Source: Diadophis punctatus similis (lineage: Eukaryota > Chordata > Lepidosauria > Squamata > Dipsadidae). From it: a stretch of DNA of 64,000 nucleotides. The stretch covers positions 33,289,480-33,353,479 of the forward strand of contig JALIGW010000005.1 of NCBI GenBank assembly GCA_023053685.1. Direction: 5' to 3'. The position numbers were made by a program, and so were the translations under genes. The notes beneath the pieces are model-generated. The model did not search any database. It was not told where the DNA came from and was given only the letters and a program-made list of their open reading frames with translations. Positions 23,826-35,327 of the stretch are shown piece after piece (position 1 is the stretch's first letter; each line of letters opens with the position of its first letter).

Positions 23826-24366
23826 GCCTGCACACTTACCTGGCTGAAGACAAGCAGAGCAATGCAGAGAAGCTCAAATGGAAGCATACGGCCCAAGCAC
23901 TAGAGACAGGTATAGACAGGGCCTTGGATCAAAGGAGCCTTGCCAGATTGCTGGCTCTTGTCACCCATTGCACAGAAGGCAAGATAAATAAAGGAGGTCT
24001 CAAAAGAAAAAAGATTTTTTTTTGAAGTGGGCGGTCCTGTGTAATTCAAAATGGTGGTCACCCACGAGGCACTCCTAAAATGGCTGACTGTCTTCTGAGG
24101 AGAAAAGGAGTCTGCTAAGGCCTAGCCACTAACTGTCAGTTTTCAGGGTCTCCTGGAGCAGACTGACTGATTTCTGAAGTTCCAAACAAAAAGAGGGAAT
24201 AAGCCCTCAGGAAGCAGCACCTAGATTGCCAGTTTCCTCTGCGAGCAGGCACAAGATGGAGCAAAAAAACAGCTGTGCTGGATGACTTGGAGCGTTCAGA
24301 AGGGGAGGATGGGCGTAGAGGTGACCTGTCCCTGCACTGGCAGGGCTCATAGTTTCTAATCCCCCC

Positions 24367-24444
24367 CTAGCAAATGTCCTCAGCAGAAGTAACCCTGGGG
24401 GTCTTCTGCTTTGCCTTCCCCTGCTTATGGCCTTTGTCAGCCAT
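24367..24444 (-). pseudogene. Short gag-like frame start in DIRS
   Basis: ATG at 24444 opens a 25-codon lysine/glutamine-rich frame (MADKGHKQGKAKQKTPR) ending at TAG. Its place upstream of RT fits the start of a DIRS gag, but the rest cannot be followed, so this is a remnant call. Confidence 0.35.
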
Positions 24445-24662
24445 TCTGGCTGAACTATGGAGCAGCAGGGTCAAAGGCAGGCTCTGAGGCAAGGAAGCAG
24501 CCGATCTGAGCGAAGATGATTTGAAGTCTGCCTGTCAGTTTGCTTTTCCGAGGCCTTCTCTCCCGATGCAAGGCAAGCTTTGAAATTGCTAGCGCCCTTT
24601 TCCGACGCTGCTCGATCGATCGCGGCCGATGTCGGCTCCAAAAGTCCATTAAGGATGCTATT

Positions 24663-24755
24663 TTGGCTTATAGGAGACAAACTCAAGCCGATTGGAAGGG
24701 AACACTAGTTTGGCTTATAGGAGACAAACTCAAGCCGATTGGAGGGGAACACAGG
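24663..24755. repeat. 47-bp direct tandem duplication
   Basis: TTGGCTTATAGGAGACAAAC and the next ~27 bp occur twice, starting at 24663 and 24710, with about two differences. Inside the DIRS 5' region. Confidence 0.85.
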
Positions 24756-25092
24756 GCTTCTGTGGCTGAAGATCACGATCTGGAGTACCTCCCTCCCTGA
24801 CAGGCAAGACAAGACAATTATTTGACTGGTTGATTAAGGTGAGAAAACCTCAGTACACAACAGATGTGCCACTGTTAAGGGTAATCTCCCTGGGGAGTCC
24901 CAACCCCCAGCTAGGGACAAGGCCCAATGGGGCAATGCCCAGTAAGCTGACACGATTGAAGAGTCTCTGAGTGACAGCTGTCAAGTAAGAATCAATGAAG
25001 CAATAACTCACAGGAAGTAGTAGAAATTCAGTAGTTGGTGGAGAAATCGAAGAATGGGTTTAAGCACTGTTCTTTTTGGCTAAGGACCGAGG

Positions 25093-25212
25093 AAAAAAGA
25101 GGGGGTGCCAAGGCAAGAGGGTTCTATTTATACTTTTGAAAACTCGGTCCTGATTGGCTAGAGGGCAGGTTTAACCCATTCTTGGAGGCTGGCTCCGCCC
25201 ACTATGGAGAAG
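25093..25212 (-). repeat. DIRS right (5') inverted terminal repeat
   Basis: In minus sense it reads CTTCTCCATAGTGGGCGGAG through CCAATCAGGACC and TATAAATAGAACC. It is the likely pol II promoter for the element's coding strand. Identity to the left repeat suggests recent formation or template-driven homogenisation. Confidence 0.9.
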
Positions 25213-25879
25213 CACTATATTACCGGTACTGGTTTTGTCCTTATTGGGACTCTTGTGATATACAGTAAATACCCTCCATATTAGATATTCTATGTTCAGT
25301 CCTTTTATAAGATTCAAAATCACAGGGTGCATTTCACTTGCCTGTTTTATTGAGGTTCAAACAAGTATCCATAATTTTTCTTGTTTTACTACCCTGAAAT
25401 CTAGTAGTTTGACAAGATTAAGAGTAATAATTTTGATTGTTCTCTTTAATGGAATTTCAAGAAATATACAAGCAATCACTTTAACTCTTTGAAACCAGAG
25501 CCTGAAGCATTCTACCATACACAAAAGTACACATCTTCTGACACACATGATACATCCCAAAATATTTAATCAGACCAGAGGCAGACATACAAATAGAAAA
25601 GTGAAAGAGGAGAGTAGATTTATTCCACAGTGGGAAGAAAACATGCTGGCTTTTGTTCTGATCTGATCTGGATGGTTGGAAGATGACACATAAATAGATA
25701 TTATATACAACCAAAATTCATCATTTAACTTATATTAAAATTCTCCATTAAGTTTAAGTTTATTTGTTCTTATTTATTTGTTCTGTTTCATTATCTAAAA
25801 CAATCTTTTTCATTCTGCAATCAGAAAAAATAGTTTTTAAGATTTTTTTTACTTCAGATTAAAAATAAATACTTGTCAT

Positions 25880-26188
25880 CAGGGGTGGGTTCCGTTTTTC
25901 GTCGCTGCCGGTTCGCTGAGTGCACGCTTCGCTGTGCACGTGTGCGCAGTTCAGAAGGAATAGAACTTCCGCGTTACAAACTAGGCAAGGAGAACGGAAA
26001 ACAGCTGCGGAGCGGCAATTCAATCTGCAGCCCGATCAGCTGGGCTTCGGAAGCAGAGATAAAGGTCAGTAAAACCCAGGGACGGGTGGGCCCACTTTCA
26101 GGGATACAGAGAACGGGTTCTCTCTTGGCTTGGCATCAGCGCTACTGGTCCTAAAGAACCGGTCCAAACCTGCAGCAATCCACCACTG
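25880..26188. mobile_element. hAT-like MITE, 309 bp
   Basis: Ends CAGGGGTGGGTT and AATCCACCACTG. Flanks CTTGTCAT (25872-25879) and CTTGTCAA (26189-26196) match 7 of 8, an aged 8-bp target duplication. A related, more decayed copy is at 52290-52553. Confidence 0.78.
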
Positions 26189-26600
26189 CTTGTCAATTAT
26201 TTGTCTTTCAGATTATTTGAATAGGATTCAAATAATTCATAATTAGTAAGCTTCTTATTTCATCTCACAATACAGTGTTATAGTGTGCTCAATTATTTTT
26301 AGAACTTCTTATTCAAGCTTACAAATTTGTTTGGTGAATACAGTAACGTTTTCTCTTCTATCTATCTTTTTGAATTTGGCCTTCAACTCTGCAATAATTG
26401 TCTATCCTTGTTCATTCTCAGTTTTTAAAGTCAAGTTCAATGATGAGGCTAGAACTTATATACCTTCTACAATGATGGAAATATAAAATACAATTTTAAT
26501 AATAAATAGAAAAAATTTTAAAGTAAATATTAAATAGAAGCCAAGTCATAAGTTGGAGGAAACAAAAAGCCTAGTTTAGTAGTCACAATTAGCTTGAGAA

Positions 26601-26730
26601 TAGGGCTGTCAAACTCCCGGCCCACAGGTTGGATGCGTCACGCGCGGGCCACACCCAGTTTAGCGAAGGGAAAAAAAGTCCCGATACGTCATGTGATGCC
26701 ACCGTGAGGACATGAGTTTGACACCCCTGC
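26601..26730. mobile_element. hAT-like MITE (GTGTCAAACTC family)
   Basis: Termini AGGGCTGTCAAACTC and GAGTTTGACACCCCT, with a body containing GGATGCGTCACGC. Copies at 49490 and 61824 share ends and body; the 49490 copy has a perfect 8-bp duplication. Confidence 0.8.
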
Positions 26731-26743
26731 TATAGAACAATGT

Positions 26744-26845
26744 TTTTCAAACTTGGCAACTTTAAGATATGGACTCCAACTCCCAGAATTCCCTGGACAG
26801 CATGAGAAATTCTGGGAGTTTAAACATCTTAAAGTTTAAAATACT
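26744..26845. mobile_element. Foldback MITE, decayed copy
   Basis: Contains TTCAAACTTGGCAACTTTAA and an imperfect inverted partner. It is the same family as the intact copy at 36520-36654 and is adjacent to the preceding MITE. Confidence 0.65.
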
Positions 26846-26970
26846 GCTAATAATAATATTATTATTAATAATATAAGAATCATGAGGAACTTGTGTTTTG
26901 TCTTTTTAAAATCTCTTTTGGGAATTGGATCTAAATTCACATGTTCTGAAAAGAAAAAAAATTAAACAAA

Positions 26971-27115
26971 CATTAAAATCAAGTGCAGCAGGAAGTCTGG
27001 CATCCCCCAAGGAGTTGCTTTTTAAGACAGTAAGGTTTGTGGATATTTTGTTGACTCCTAGTTCAGATGAGCTCAATGGCAAAGAATTGAGCTGATTTGT
27101 TTTTGTATAGCAATT
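26971..27115 (+). repeat. Diverged repeat, partner at 28601
   Basis: Shares a ~130-bp alignable block with 28601-28735 in the same orientation (GTGCAGCA.GAAGT, AAGGAG.TGC, TCCTAGTT.AGAT, TTTGTTTTTGTAT). Family not recognised. Confidence 0.5.
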
Positions 27116-28600
27116 TTGTATATCTGTGTAAATGAATTTATTATGGCATTTTTGTTTTGTTTTTGACAATAATAGTATTTAAATTCTAGACATATATAAA
27201 TGTACCTACTGTAAGTGTTTGTAAACGTTTGTGCACTGGCATCTATCCTCAGCCCAATGCTATTCAATATTATGAAATAATAGAGATATTTATCATAATT
27301 GAAGCATGGTTAACAAAACTGCTATTAAATTTATATTATTGTTCTGCTGTCCACTTCTATCTATCTTTATAAAAGCAAAGCTTTTTATTCAATACAAAGT
27401 ATTGAAGATCAGAATACAAAACTTTAAAGTACTAAATTCATAAAAAATACAGTATTGAATAAATAAACAAAAAAGATGCTGTACTGTTAAGTAAGTGAAT
27501 GGCAATTTCATAGTACAATTTAGTAGTACTTTCTGTTAACACAGGTTCTGACTGTGGGGCAAATCACTAATAAGTAAATCATGTAGAACTTAGTAGAAGT
27601 GATCTGCTTCTCTTTGTTTTGTTTCATTTTGCAGTTACAGGAAGGATAATGAAATAATTGAACCATTATAACACATACCAATAATCAAAGAAGTACTGAA
27701 CAGTCTTATCAGGTAATAAAATAACTTTTGACGATCCACAAAGGTCCACAAACAATCACAATGTTGATGTTGGAACTTTTGGTTGCATAAATGGGACTGT
27801 TTGTGCTTTGGCAACAATAAACGTAACCAATAAGAACAAAAATGCCTTTGTTGATTAGCTCAGCCTTCTTCATTTTCCTTCACTATATGGTTTTTTTGAA
27901 TTTCTGTTATACTCAATAGTTCTATAAATCCATACTTTTTTCCCCCATATAGCAACAGTTCTGTTGCAATTCCAAACACAAATTGCTAATTTGGAGGAGA
28001 GAATGCTTTAATAGAGAGACAGGAAAGATATAAGTAAAAATCTTCACTGAAAACATTCTACAAAAATAATCTTTATAATATTTTGTGGGCCACATGTTTA
28101 TGTATTAACATATATAAGAATTGCTTCTATTGCTTACTGTGGAAGTAATGGAAACCTTGCTATTAATTCCAATACAAACAGATTATAGCTTCTGCCAAAT
28201 AGCATCAAAGGACAATGCAGCTGAATTTCTTAAAAAAGAAATTATACAGTTGAAGCAGACATCCCTTTAGGAATACTCTAAAACCGTTCTCATTTGTTTG
28301 ATACCATAGCAACATCGCACACAAGAAACAATCTTAGAATACAAAATTGAGCTTTCTATATACAATAAGGAATCACTTGTCCAATGCTTTCGTTGATTTC
28401 ATTTGGTTTTGAAGTACAGCATTTCCAGCAAACCACTTCAAAATAAATACATTCTCCCAAGATTTTTTTAAGCTACCAAAAGGAATTCAACGTAACAAAA
28501 TCACAGTCCTGGAAAACATAAAGAAAACAATCATTTAGAATCCTCAAAATTAGCATTCCCCCCCATAATAACAATAAATATGAATTTAAACTATGAACTT

Positions 28601-28735
28601 TAAAATCCGGTGCAGCAAGAAGTGTGTCAGCCTCTAAGGAGCTGCCTTTGAGAAAGTAGTATTTGTGGGAACTTTGTTGTTTCCTAGTTTAGATTAGCCC
28701 AATGAAGTTTATTTGTTTTTGTATGACGATTCATT
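28601..28735 (+). repeat. Diverged repeat, partner at 26971
   Basis: See the partner block. The 1.6-kb spacing and same orientation would fit either two insertions of one family or an old local duplication. Confidence 0.5.
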
Positions 28736-30935
28736 ACACTCCAATATGTAATTTGAATCATACTCTAATATGTCTATATCTTTTTCTAAAGCCCATTATT
28801 CTGCCTCTTATTAATGGCCAACAATTTTGGAAGAACTCAGATTTCTGTGTTTCTTATTATTTACGTAACCTCTCCAGGATTCACTGAAATTGGAAGTGAA
28901 AGAAGACAAATCTCTGCTTTATGAGATTACAAGAGGAAACAGTAAAATATGTAATTGGGTGAAATAATTATCCACACTTAAACTTGGATCGGGTGGGTAT
29001 GGACTCTGTAGTGCCTGGCTTGCTTATATTTCAAACCAACTTGATTTTCAACAAAAATACTGTCTGGGTGTGGGAGCCTTCTTGGAACTATTGAAAGGAC
29101 TGTGTTGTAGACTGGAGATAGATATTGTATCCCTTCCCATCTGTTGAGAGAGGGCTGACATAGATGGCATCTTTAACCCCACTTTCAAACAAGGTTGTTA
29201 AGTGTATCTGGGAAGGTGTTTGGCTTCCAAATGAAAGGTTATGAGAGATGAGAATGAGCAACATTTGGACTTTGGCTAGATAGAAGGTACACAGACCAGA
29301 TTTGTGCTCTTCGGGTCACTGGGAAAGGTATGGCTGTAAAAAAGAATTTATTACATGTGTGTTCGTATAGAGAAAGTAGATGATAAGTGAGCAAATCTGA
29401 ATTATGCTATATTTTGTATAAATAGGAGTTGAAGGCTGGTTGCTAAATTCACTGATGGAAATAAGAATGCCAGAAAATAAGTGGAACATTCAGCAAATAG
29501 CTCAATGTTAAGTGGGAAGTGAAGCAAAGTTGGGTGGTACTATTTTCTACAATTCTGCATAATAGTGCTTATCCAGCATGATGGGTATAAAAATGGTACT
29601 AGAAAATCCCTTTTCCCTGTGGGAATCCTCCATTCACATGCATATGTAAACATATCTGTATACGTAAGTACAGACACTGAAACAAGAAATATTTTCACAA
29701 GGATGTTTCACACACATGAGGTTTTTGAGCTGGGTTTAACTTGAGGATTAGTTCATTCAAATTTTTGTATTGGAAAAATAAGCTGAAGTTATATATCACA
29801 ATGAAAAAAACAATACTCCTAAGGAAAAGGAAAGGTGAAAAAGCAATGTTTGGACTTAGATCATTAAAAGAGAGGTGAGACATTTGGAAAATTAAAAACA
29901 ATGCAAGAACTACTCTATGGATCTGATAGAAGCAAAGATGGTTTGCAAGCACAGAGAAATATGGAGAGAAATTGTGGATGGTGTTAGCATATGGTGCTGC
30001 ATTTCCTTTTTAAAAATCTCTTTATTTTATTTTATTTTATTTGCTTGCTATTGCTTCCTCCTTTTTTGTGCTTTGCACAATATTGCTTCCCTCAAAAGGA
30101 AACAGGGTAATGGGAATACATATACTTCAATGACGTGATTAGTCTGTCAGAACTGATTGGACAATAATCTGCTTAGTATGGATGTGTGTATATTGTATCT
30201 CCGAATCCAGCAGCAAGAGCTATTTGATAGAACTTATAACCGAAGGTGAAGAGTGAAATGTGGTTTGTCTGCTTATGGCTTAGCATGATGTAGAAACCCA
30301 ACTACAACTGTTGATAAGCAGTTTGTGGCTTAGTGGTGTATGCAAAAACAGCTGAAAATGAAAATCAATATAGTCACATTCACTTTTGTGCATTTATTGC
30401 ATTCTCAGCAAAAGAGCACCAAACTTCCACATAAGCTAATAATAGGGGAAAGTTTTTTGTCCTTTCCTAGACAACTCCAGTACACATATCAGAGAAATTA
30501 ATACAAGTTAACAGTATAAGCAGCAGGATGAGTCCAGATAAAGAGAGATCAAAGCAGCCCTTGTCTTCTTTTGCTTGTCTCTCTCTTTTCCCACACCTTG
30601 GTTCATATTAGTTGTTATTGGAGGTGCCTGGGATTGTCCAGGGCATTCTGGTTTGATGACCTTTTTCAACCTGAGCCTTTCAAGTTTTGTTGCAGGACAG
30701 AGAAAGATCAGATTATTTTCTGACCTTCTTTCTCCATCAAGAGCTGCCAAACGACAGCTATCTTAATATTATCATTTGGCACAGCTATCTTAATATTATC
30801 ATTAGGAACATTAGACACATTAGGCAGACTAAAAAAAAAACCATCCTAAAAATGTGCATACACCTACCCACTTTTTTTTTGCTTCAGCACTCATTATGGT
30901 GCCCTTCTAAGACAACTTTGCAGAATAAAGCAAAT
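28736..30935. other. Intergenic, upstream of GPAM
   Basis: No gene or named repeat seen, apart from a short direct duplication CAGCTATCTTAATATTATCA near 30756-30800. Confidence 0.4.
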
Positions 30936-31165
30936 ATAAAAAATAAACCAAACCCCCAAAACTTTAACCTTAGACTGTCTACAGTCGACCTCTCCCCATT
31001 TCTAAGAGGTCTGTAAGGGGCGTGCATAAGCGCACCACTGTGCCTACCGTCACTGTCCTACTGTCCTATTGTCCTCTTTTATCGGAACTTTTTACTTATG
31101 TTATGTTTATACAAACAACTACTATCCTGTACATATTTGACAAAATTAAAATAAAAAATATATAT
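30936..31165 (+). repeat. Probable LINE 3' end
   Basis: AGTCGACCTCTCCCCATTTC then AGAGGTCTGTAAGGGGCGTG and an AAAATTAAAATAAAA tail. It looks like a non-LTR 3' UTR; exact family not assigned. It ends just before the GPAM CpG island. Confidence 0.45.
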
Positions 31166-31249
31166 TTGGAGACTGCTTTTGTCTTGGAATAAAGCAAGGT
31201 CTCCAATTCCTTTTACACCTAAGATAATCGGCAGCCTACTAAACATTGC

Positions 31250-31830
31250 TCTGCACAGCGGAAAGATGTGACGATCCCCGAGCTTCCCCTGAAGTCGGGC
31301 TCATCTCCCAATCTCCCCAACCCGCCTGATTTCACCGGCCAGGGCTGATGGCAACCGAAAACACCAGCTCGGTGGCCACGGGGCACCTTTTCGCAGCGTG
31401 CTGAGATGCTCCAGCGGCCGCTGATGAGAACGCAGCCCGGCCTCTTCCCTGCTCGCCGGCGCCTGGCGCTCAGGAAATCGCGTCAGCATCTGCCCTCCTT
31501 GTTGGGGCGGCGTGAAAGAGTCAGCCTGCCCGCTAGCTTGCCGGCAAGGTCTCGCTGGGCTGCAGCTTGCGTCGGTGTAGGACGCGCGTTTGCCCGCGCC
31601 GCATCCGCCTATTTTCCCCAAAGGGTTGGAGATCAGAAGGTCAAGGGACAGAGGATCCGGCGCATCGGCAATTTTTGGAGAGATTTCTGCTGGATATTTC
31701 GGAAGGAGATCTTAAAAGCCTTTCCTGAGGCTGATCTCCGCTGGTATCGTCGCTGGAAAAAAGAAGGTAATTGGAGGGGGGCACGTTGGGACCACTGTGT
31801 TGATGGCGGGTCTACTGTAGAAGAACTATG
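31250..31830 (+). promoter_or_regulatory. GPAM: CpG island, presumed GPAM promoter
   Basis: The only extended CpG-rich, non-repeat block in the window (for example GCGTTTGCCCGCGCCGCATC). No TATA box. It lies 4.5 kb upstream of the GPAM start codon exon and ends in a candidate first exon, so promoter function is a strong positional inference. The transcription start cannot be fixed from sequence. Confidence 0.75.
31600..31766 (+). other. GPAM: Candidate GPAM 5' UTR exon 1
   Basis: Sequence up to AAAGAAG|GTAATT gives a plausible donor at 31767 within the CpG island. The left boundary is arbitrary. The coding exon at 36313 has only three bases before ATG, so at least one upstream non-coding exon must exist. 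Confidence 0.45.
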
Positions 31831-32090
31831 AAATGTTTGCCTATGAAATGTTTTCCAGGCAATGATTTTGAGGCCAAAAAATAAAAAAAGATGTTGCAGA
31901 CGGTCACCGTCCGTAACTAGCAATATTTTTGCTGCTGCAGTCTTGGCTGGCCAATACATAAATAAATTACAATGGAAAGTGTTTTGGGAACTAGTTTTTG
32001 AAAAAAAGGAGCGCATAGCATACCGAACTTGGCTCTAGGCCTATGCTTGAATGAGATAGCAAGTGAAATGAACACAGAATAATGTAAGGG

Positions 32091-32155
32091 TCTCCTGCTT
32101 GGGCAGGGGGTTGGACTAGATGACCTGCAAGTCCCTTCCAACTGATCTGATCTGA
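32091..32155 (+). repeat. CR1-type 3' end fragment
   Basis: TCTCCTGCTTGGGCAGGGGG, then GGACTAGATGACCTGCAAGT and TCCCTTCCAACT. Same tail as the SINE in the DIRS element. Confidence 0.8.
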
Positions 32156-35100
32156 TTGACAACCTCTGTCCCCCGTCCTTTATTTTGCAAAATGTTGTGA
32201 AGAGGTGACTGAGAATGTAGAGAAACAGCATGGAACTACAAAAAGTATTTTTCAGATTTATCCCTGAGCCCATGGACAATTAGAAGTCACTGCATGGAGG
32301 AAAGTTCCTACATGGTGGAAAGCGATTGTGCAGTTATTTGTATCTGTTGTTTTGTGTGGAGCAAGCTAGTATATGGAAATATTTTATCATTCTCTTAACT
32401 ATGGCAATCTGGCTGATGAGTTGGATTAAATTCAAAGTAGGTCCTGAATAAATACGCATTTTCCTTTTTTAGATAGGCTGCTTATTTTCCCCTTTTTTCT
32501 TTCAGTTTTTCACTTGCATTCCATTGGTGTACTTAACAAACTCAGTGTGAAAGTCCCTTCTGTCATTCAGCCAATTGGCTTAGATTGCTAATGTTCCCTT
32601 GGTGATTAGTTTGAGCGAAATTTCTTTGGCAGTAGCCTTCTGCTGTATAGGGACACCTAACATTTGATACTGGTGTTTAATACAGTACTTGATCTGTTAT
32701 TTATAGAAGAAAGTTTAAAGTGACTATATACTTTCCTAGCACTGCTTGTTCATGCTATTGCATATAAATTATCTAAGCAAATTCCGAAGGAGATGCCTTT
32801 TTTTTCTTCCAGTATTTTGTAAAAATTGAAGCTTTAGCAATTTGCAGCACAGTCTCGTGTTCATATAATTGGAAGTAAATCTAATTAATTCAGTGACATT
32901 TACTCCCAGGTAAGTTTATCCAAAGATCCAATCTTATTAGAAGGACTAGGCTATTGCTTCTATGGACTCTTTGTTCTAGTTTATCCTTCAGTACTTAAGA
33001 GTGTTGAGGTATGAATGTATGTATCAGATAAGCAATGAATATGCTGACTGGGTGGTTTGGAAATTTTAATCCATGATATCTAAAGAGCATGGGATTGAAT
33101 ATGCTTGAGTTGTAGAAATTCACATGCATGATAATATTTTATTGCCAGAATACTTGGATGCTCCAAATAATTGGAAGCATTCAGTTACAAAATTTGTCAA
33201 TAACATACACAAAAATATTTAGGGCTTCCAGTGTAAGTACTGAAGTAATGCCATGGAGTTTCCCCATATTTGTTTCTATATTTGTTTCTTCTTCTATTTT
33301 CCAATATCCAGTTTCTGGAGAAGTTCCAAATAAGATTTTATTTAAGACTGAAGTTTACATTCTACGGCAGTTAGACTTGGTCAATTCACCATCAGAGATT
33401 TGGTAGGTGTTAGTTATGATTCGTCCCAAAGGTGACAACGTAATACTTGCTGTAGAGAAAGTAAAGATAGTGTTGTTCAATTGGAAACTAGACCATGAGT
33501 TCCTCCTATTCTGGATGAAGTGTCTCATAAAAGTACAGATATACAGCCTGGGATGGTTCTTTGATTTTCAGTTGTTGCTGGATTCCCAGGTGAGAAAGAA
33601 CATGTTTATGTGACAGCTATGATTCTCCTTAGCCAATTGGATTTGGCAGCATTTGTCCATACTTTGATCATACCCTTTCTTGACAATTTAAATTTACTCT
33701 ATGTGGGACTACTTTTGAAAATGTCTTGAAGCACCAATTGATGTAAATGTGACTGTTGAAATATCTTCATTAGTTGTCAGTTGTTTTCTCAGCAAAATTT
33801 AAGGTGGTAATGATATTAGTCTTCAAAACTCTACATACTGTACAACATGATTATCTGAGAGACTTTGTCTTCTGCTAGAAACCTGTTTGAATGCTTTGAT
33901 TTACAATAAATATGATCTACTGTTTTCCGTAGTCTGTATCAAAGATTCTCAAAGTTTCTCAGTTCATGGAGCCCTTATATCTCATAATGTTTTTGCATAA
34001 TGTTCTACTTCCAAATATTAAGTATTTCATAGTACCCTGTAAATTTGTTAAAAAAAGACTCACAGTTTGGGAATTACAGGTTTCTATATTAAACAAAGAG
34101 GAGAGGACTTTCTTCCTCATCAGTCCCAAGCTATGGAATACCAAGACTGCATCTCTTCATTCTTAGTCCAACATCTTAGTCACATTGGCTTTCTTAGGAA
34201 GTTATGCTCAAAGCTCTTTGAAGAACAACCGGTATTCATCACATCTTTTAAAATACCTCTCATTCGTGAAGTTTTAAAATTCTTGGGTTTGTATTTTTGT
34301 ATTTTGCAGTTGCTTTCAGTATATTCAATGTAATTAGAATATTTACAAGGAACAAGATCATTCTCTGCTGAAAACTGTTCCCTATAATTTCCTGGGTCCC
34401 TGAAGAAATTTCTGACTGTATCTTGGGAAAATACATGTTATTGAGCTTTTCCACTCTGAACAAATATTTGTTTATGTCTTTGTATTTTTTACGTATGTAT
34501 AATGTAGAGGAGAGGCTCCTTAGTTTTTAACAATAGAAATACTTCCGTTAGCAGGGTGAAAGAAACCTGTATTTTTTTCTCTACTTGATTTGCTGACTGT
34601 TTGTATAGGGTACTAATCCATGTTTAACTAATTTACGTGCCTAAATCCATACAATCTCAAAAAACTTTCAATCGTTACAATGATTTTTAAACATACTGCA
34701 GTTGTTAATTGATTAAGGACTTGTAGTCTCTTACATCTGCATCTGTATAATTAATGTGCCTTCTCTTCTTTCCCACCCTTCCTACGGTTTATTCCAATTT
34801 AAGTCTTACATCAGTTTAGCTACTCTATGCATCTTATAAAGAGAACTGCTCATGAAAGCTTTTGCCTTTCAAAAAATTTGGTAGTCAAAAAAGGTGCTAC
34901 CATATTCCTTCTGATTATAGACTCACACAATGGGCTGAAATAATTTGGGTGTGCAAAACACACTAAACGGCTAACCAGACATTTTATCCTTCTTTGGTTT
35001 GAGAACGTAGTCTCTGTGTTCCAGCTTTCAGAAGCCTGATTGATTTTTGCCTAGAAGCTTATGCAACAGAGAAGTATATATTAGAAAGAAACTGGTTTAA

Positions 35101-35319
35101 ATTCCTCTCATTCTTCTCTTATAATATTTAAGCATGCATTTACTTTCTGTGTAAGAATGAAGCACACATTTAATTTCCTCTGATTATAACCAATTCTGGT
35201 AATTATAGCAATCTGTAGATAAGTTTGAAATATAATTACAAACTTTTCTGTAATGAGTTACAGTATCCTAAATGGACAACTGAAAGAGATCAAGTTATAA
35301 TTCTATGCTATATAGTTAC
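32156..35319. other. GPAM intron 1, largely unique
   Basis: No coding or named repeat signal. Several 60-100 codon frames are chance frames in AT-rich DNA. Confidence 0.45.
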
Positions 35320-35327
35320 CGTATTTT

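Larger units (their letters stand above)
19376..25212 (-). mobile_element. DIRS-type tyrosine-recombinase retrotransposon
   Basis: A 5.84-kb element in minus orientation. DIRS elements copy through RNA and integrate with a tyrosine recombinase, so they lack LTRs and normally lack target duplications. Order in element sense: 5' inverted terminal repeat (25212-25093), a short gag-like start at 24444, reverse transcriptase (22905 to about 22050), RNase H (22049 to about 21436), tyrosine recombinase (about 21290-19803), internal complementary region (19781-19691), 3' inverted terminal repeat (19522-19376). The inverted repeats are identical over 108 bp. Both ends and the internal junction carry AAG. 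The copy is not autonomous: an RT/RH frameshift, a SINE insertion and a mutated recombinase box are visible. It sits between the TECTB and GPAM 5' ends. Confidence 0.93.

Noticed and set aside
31406..31831. 141-codon plus frame in the CpG island
   Set aside because: Stop-poor CpG-rich DNA often leaves open frames. It would overlap the GPAM first exon, and no homology is recognised.
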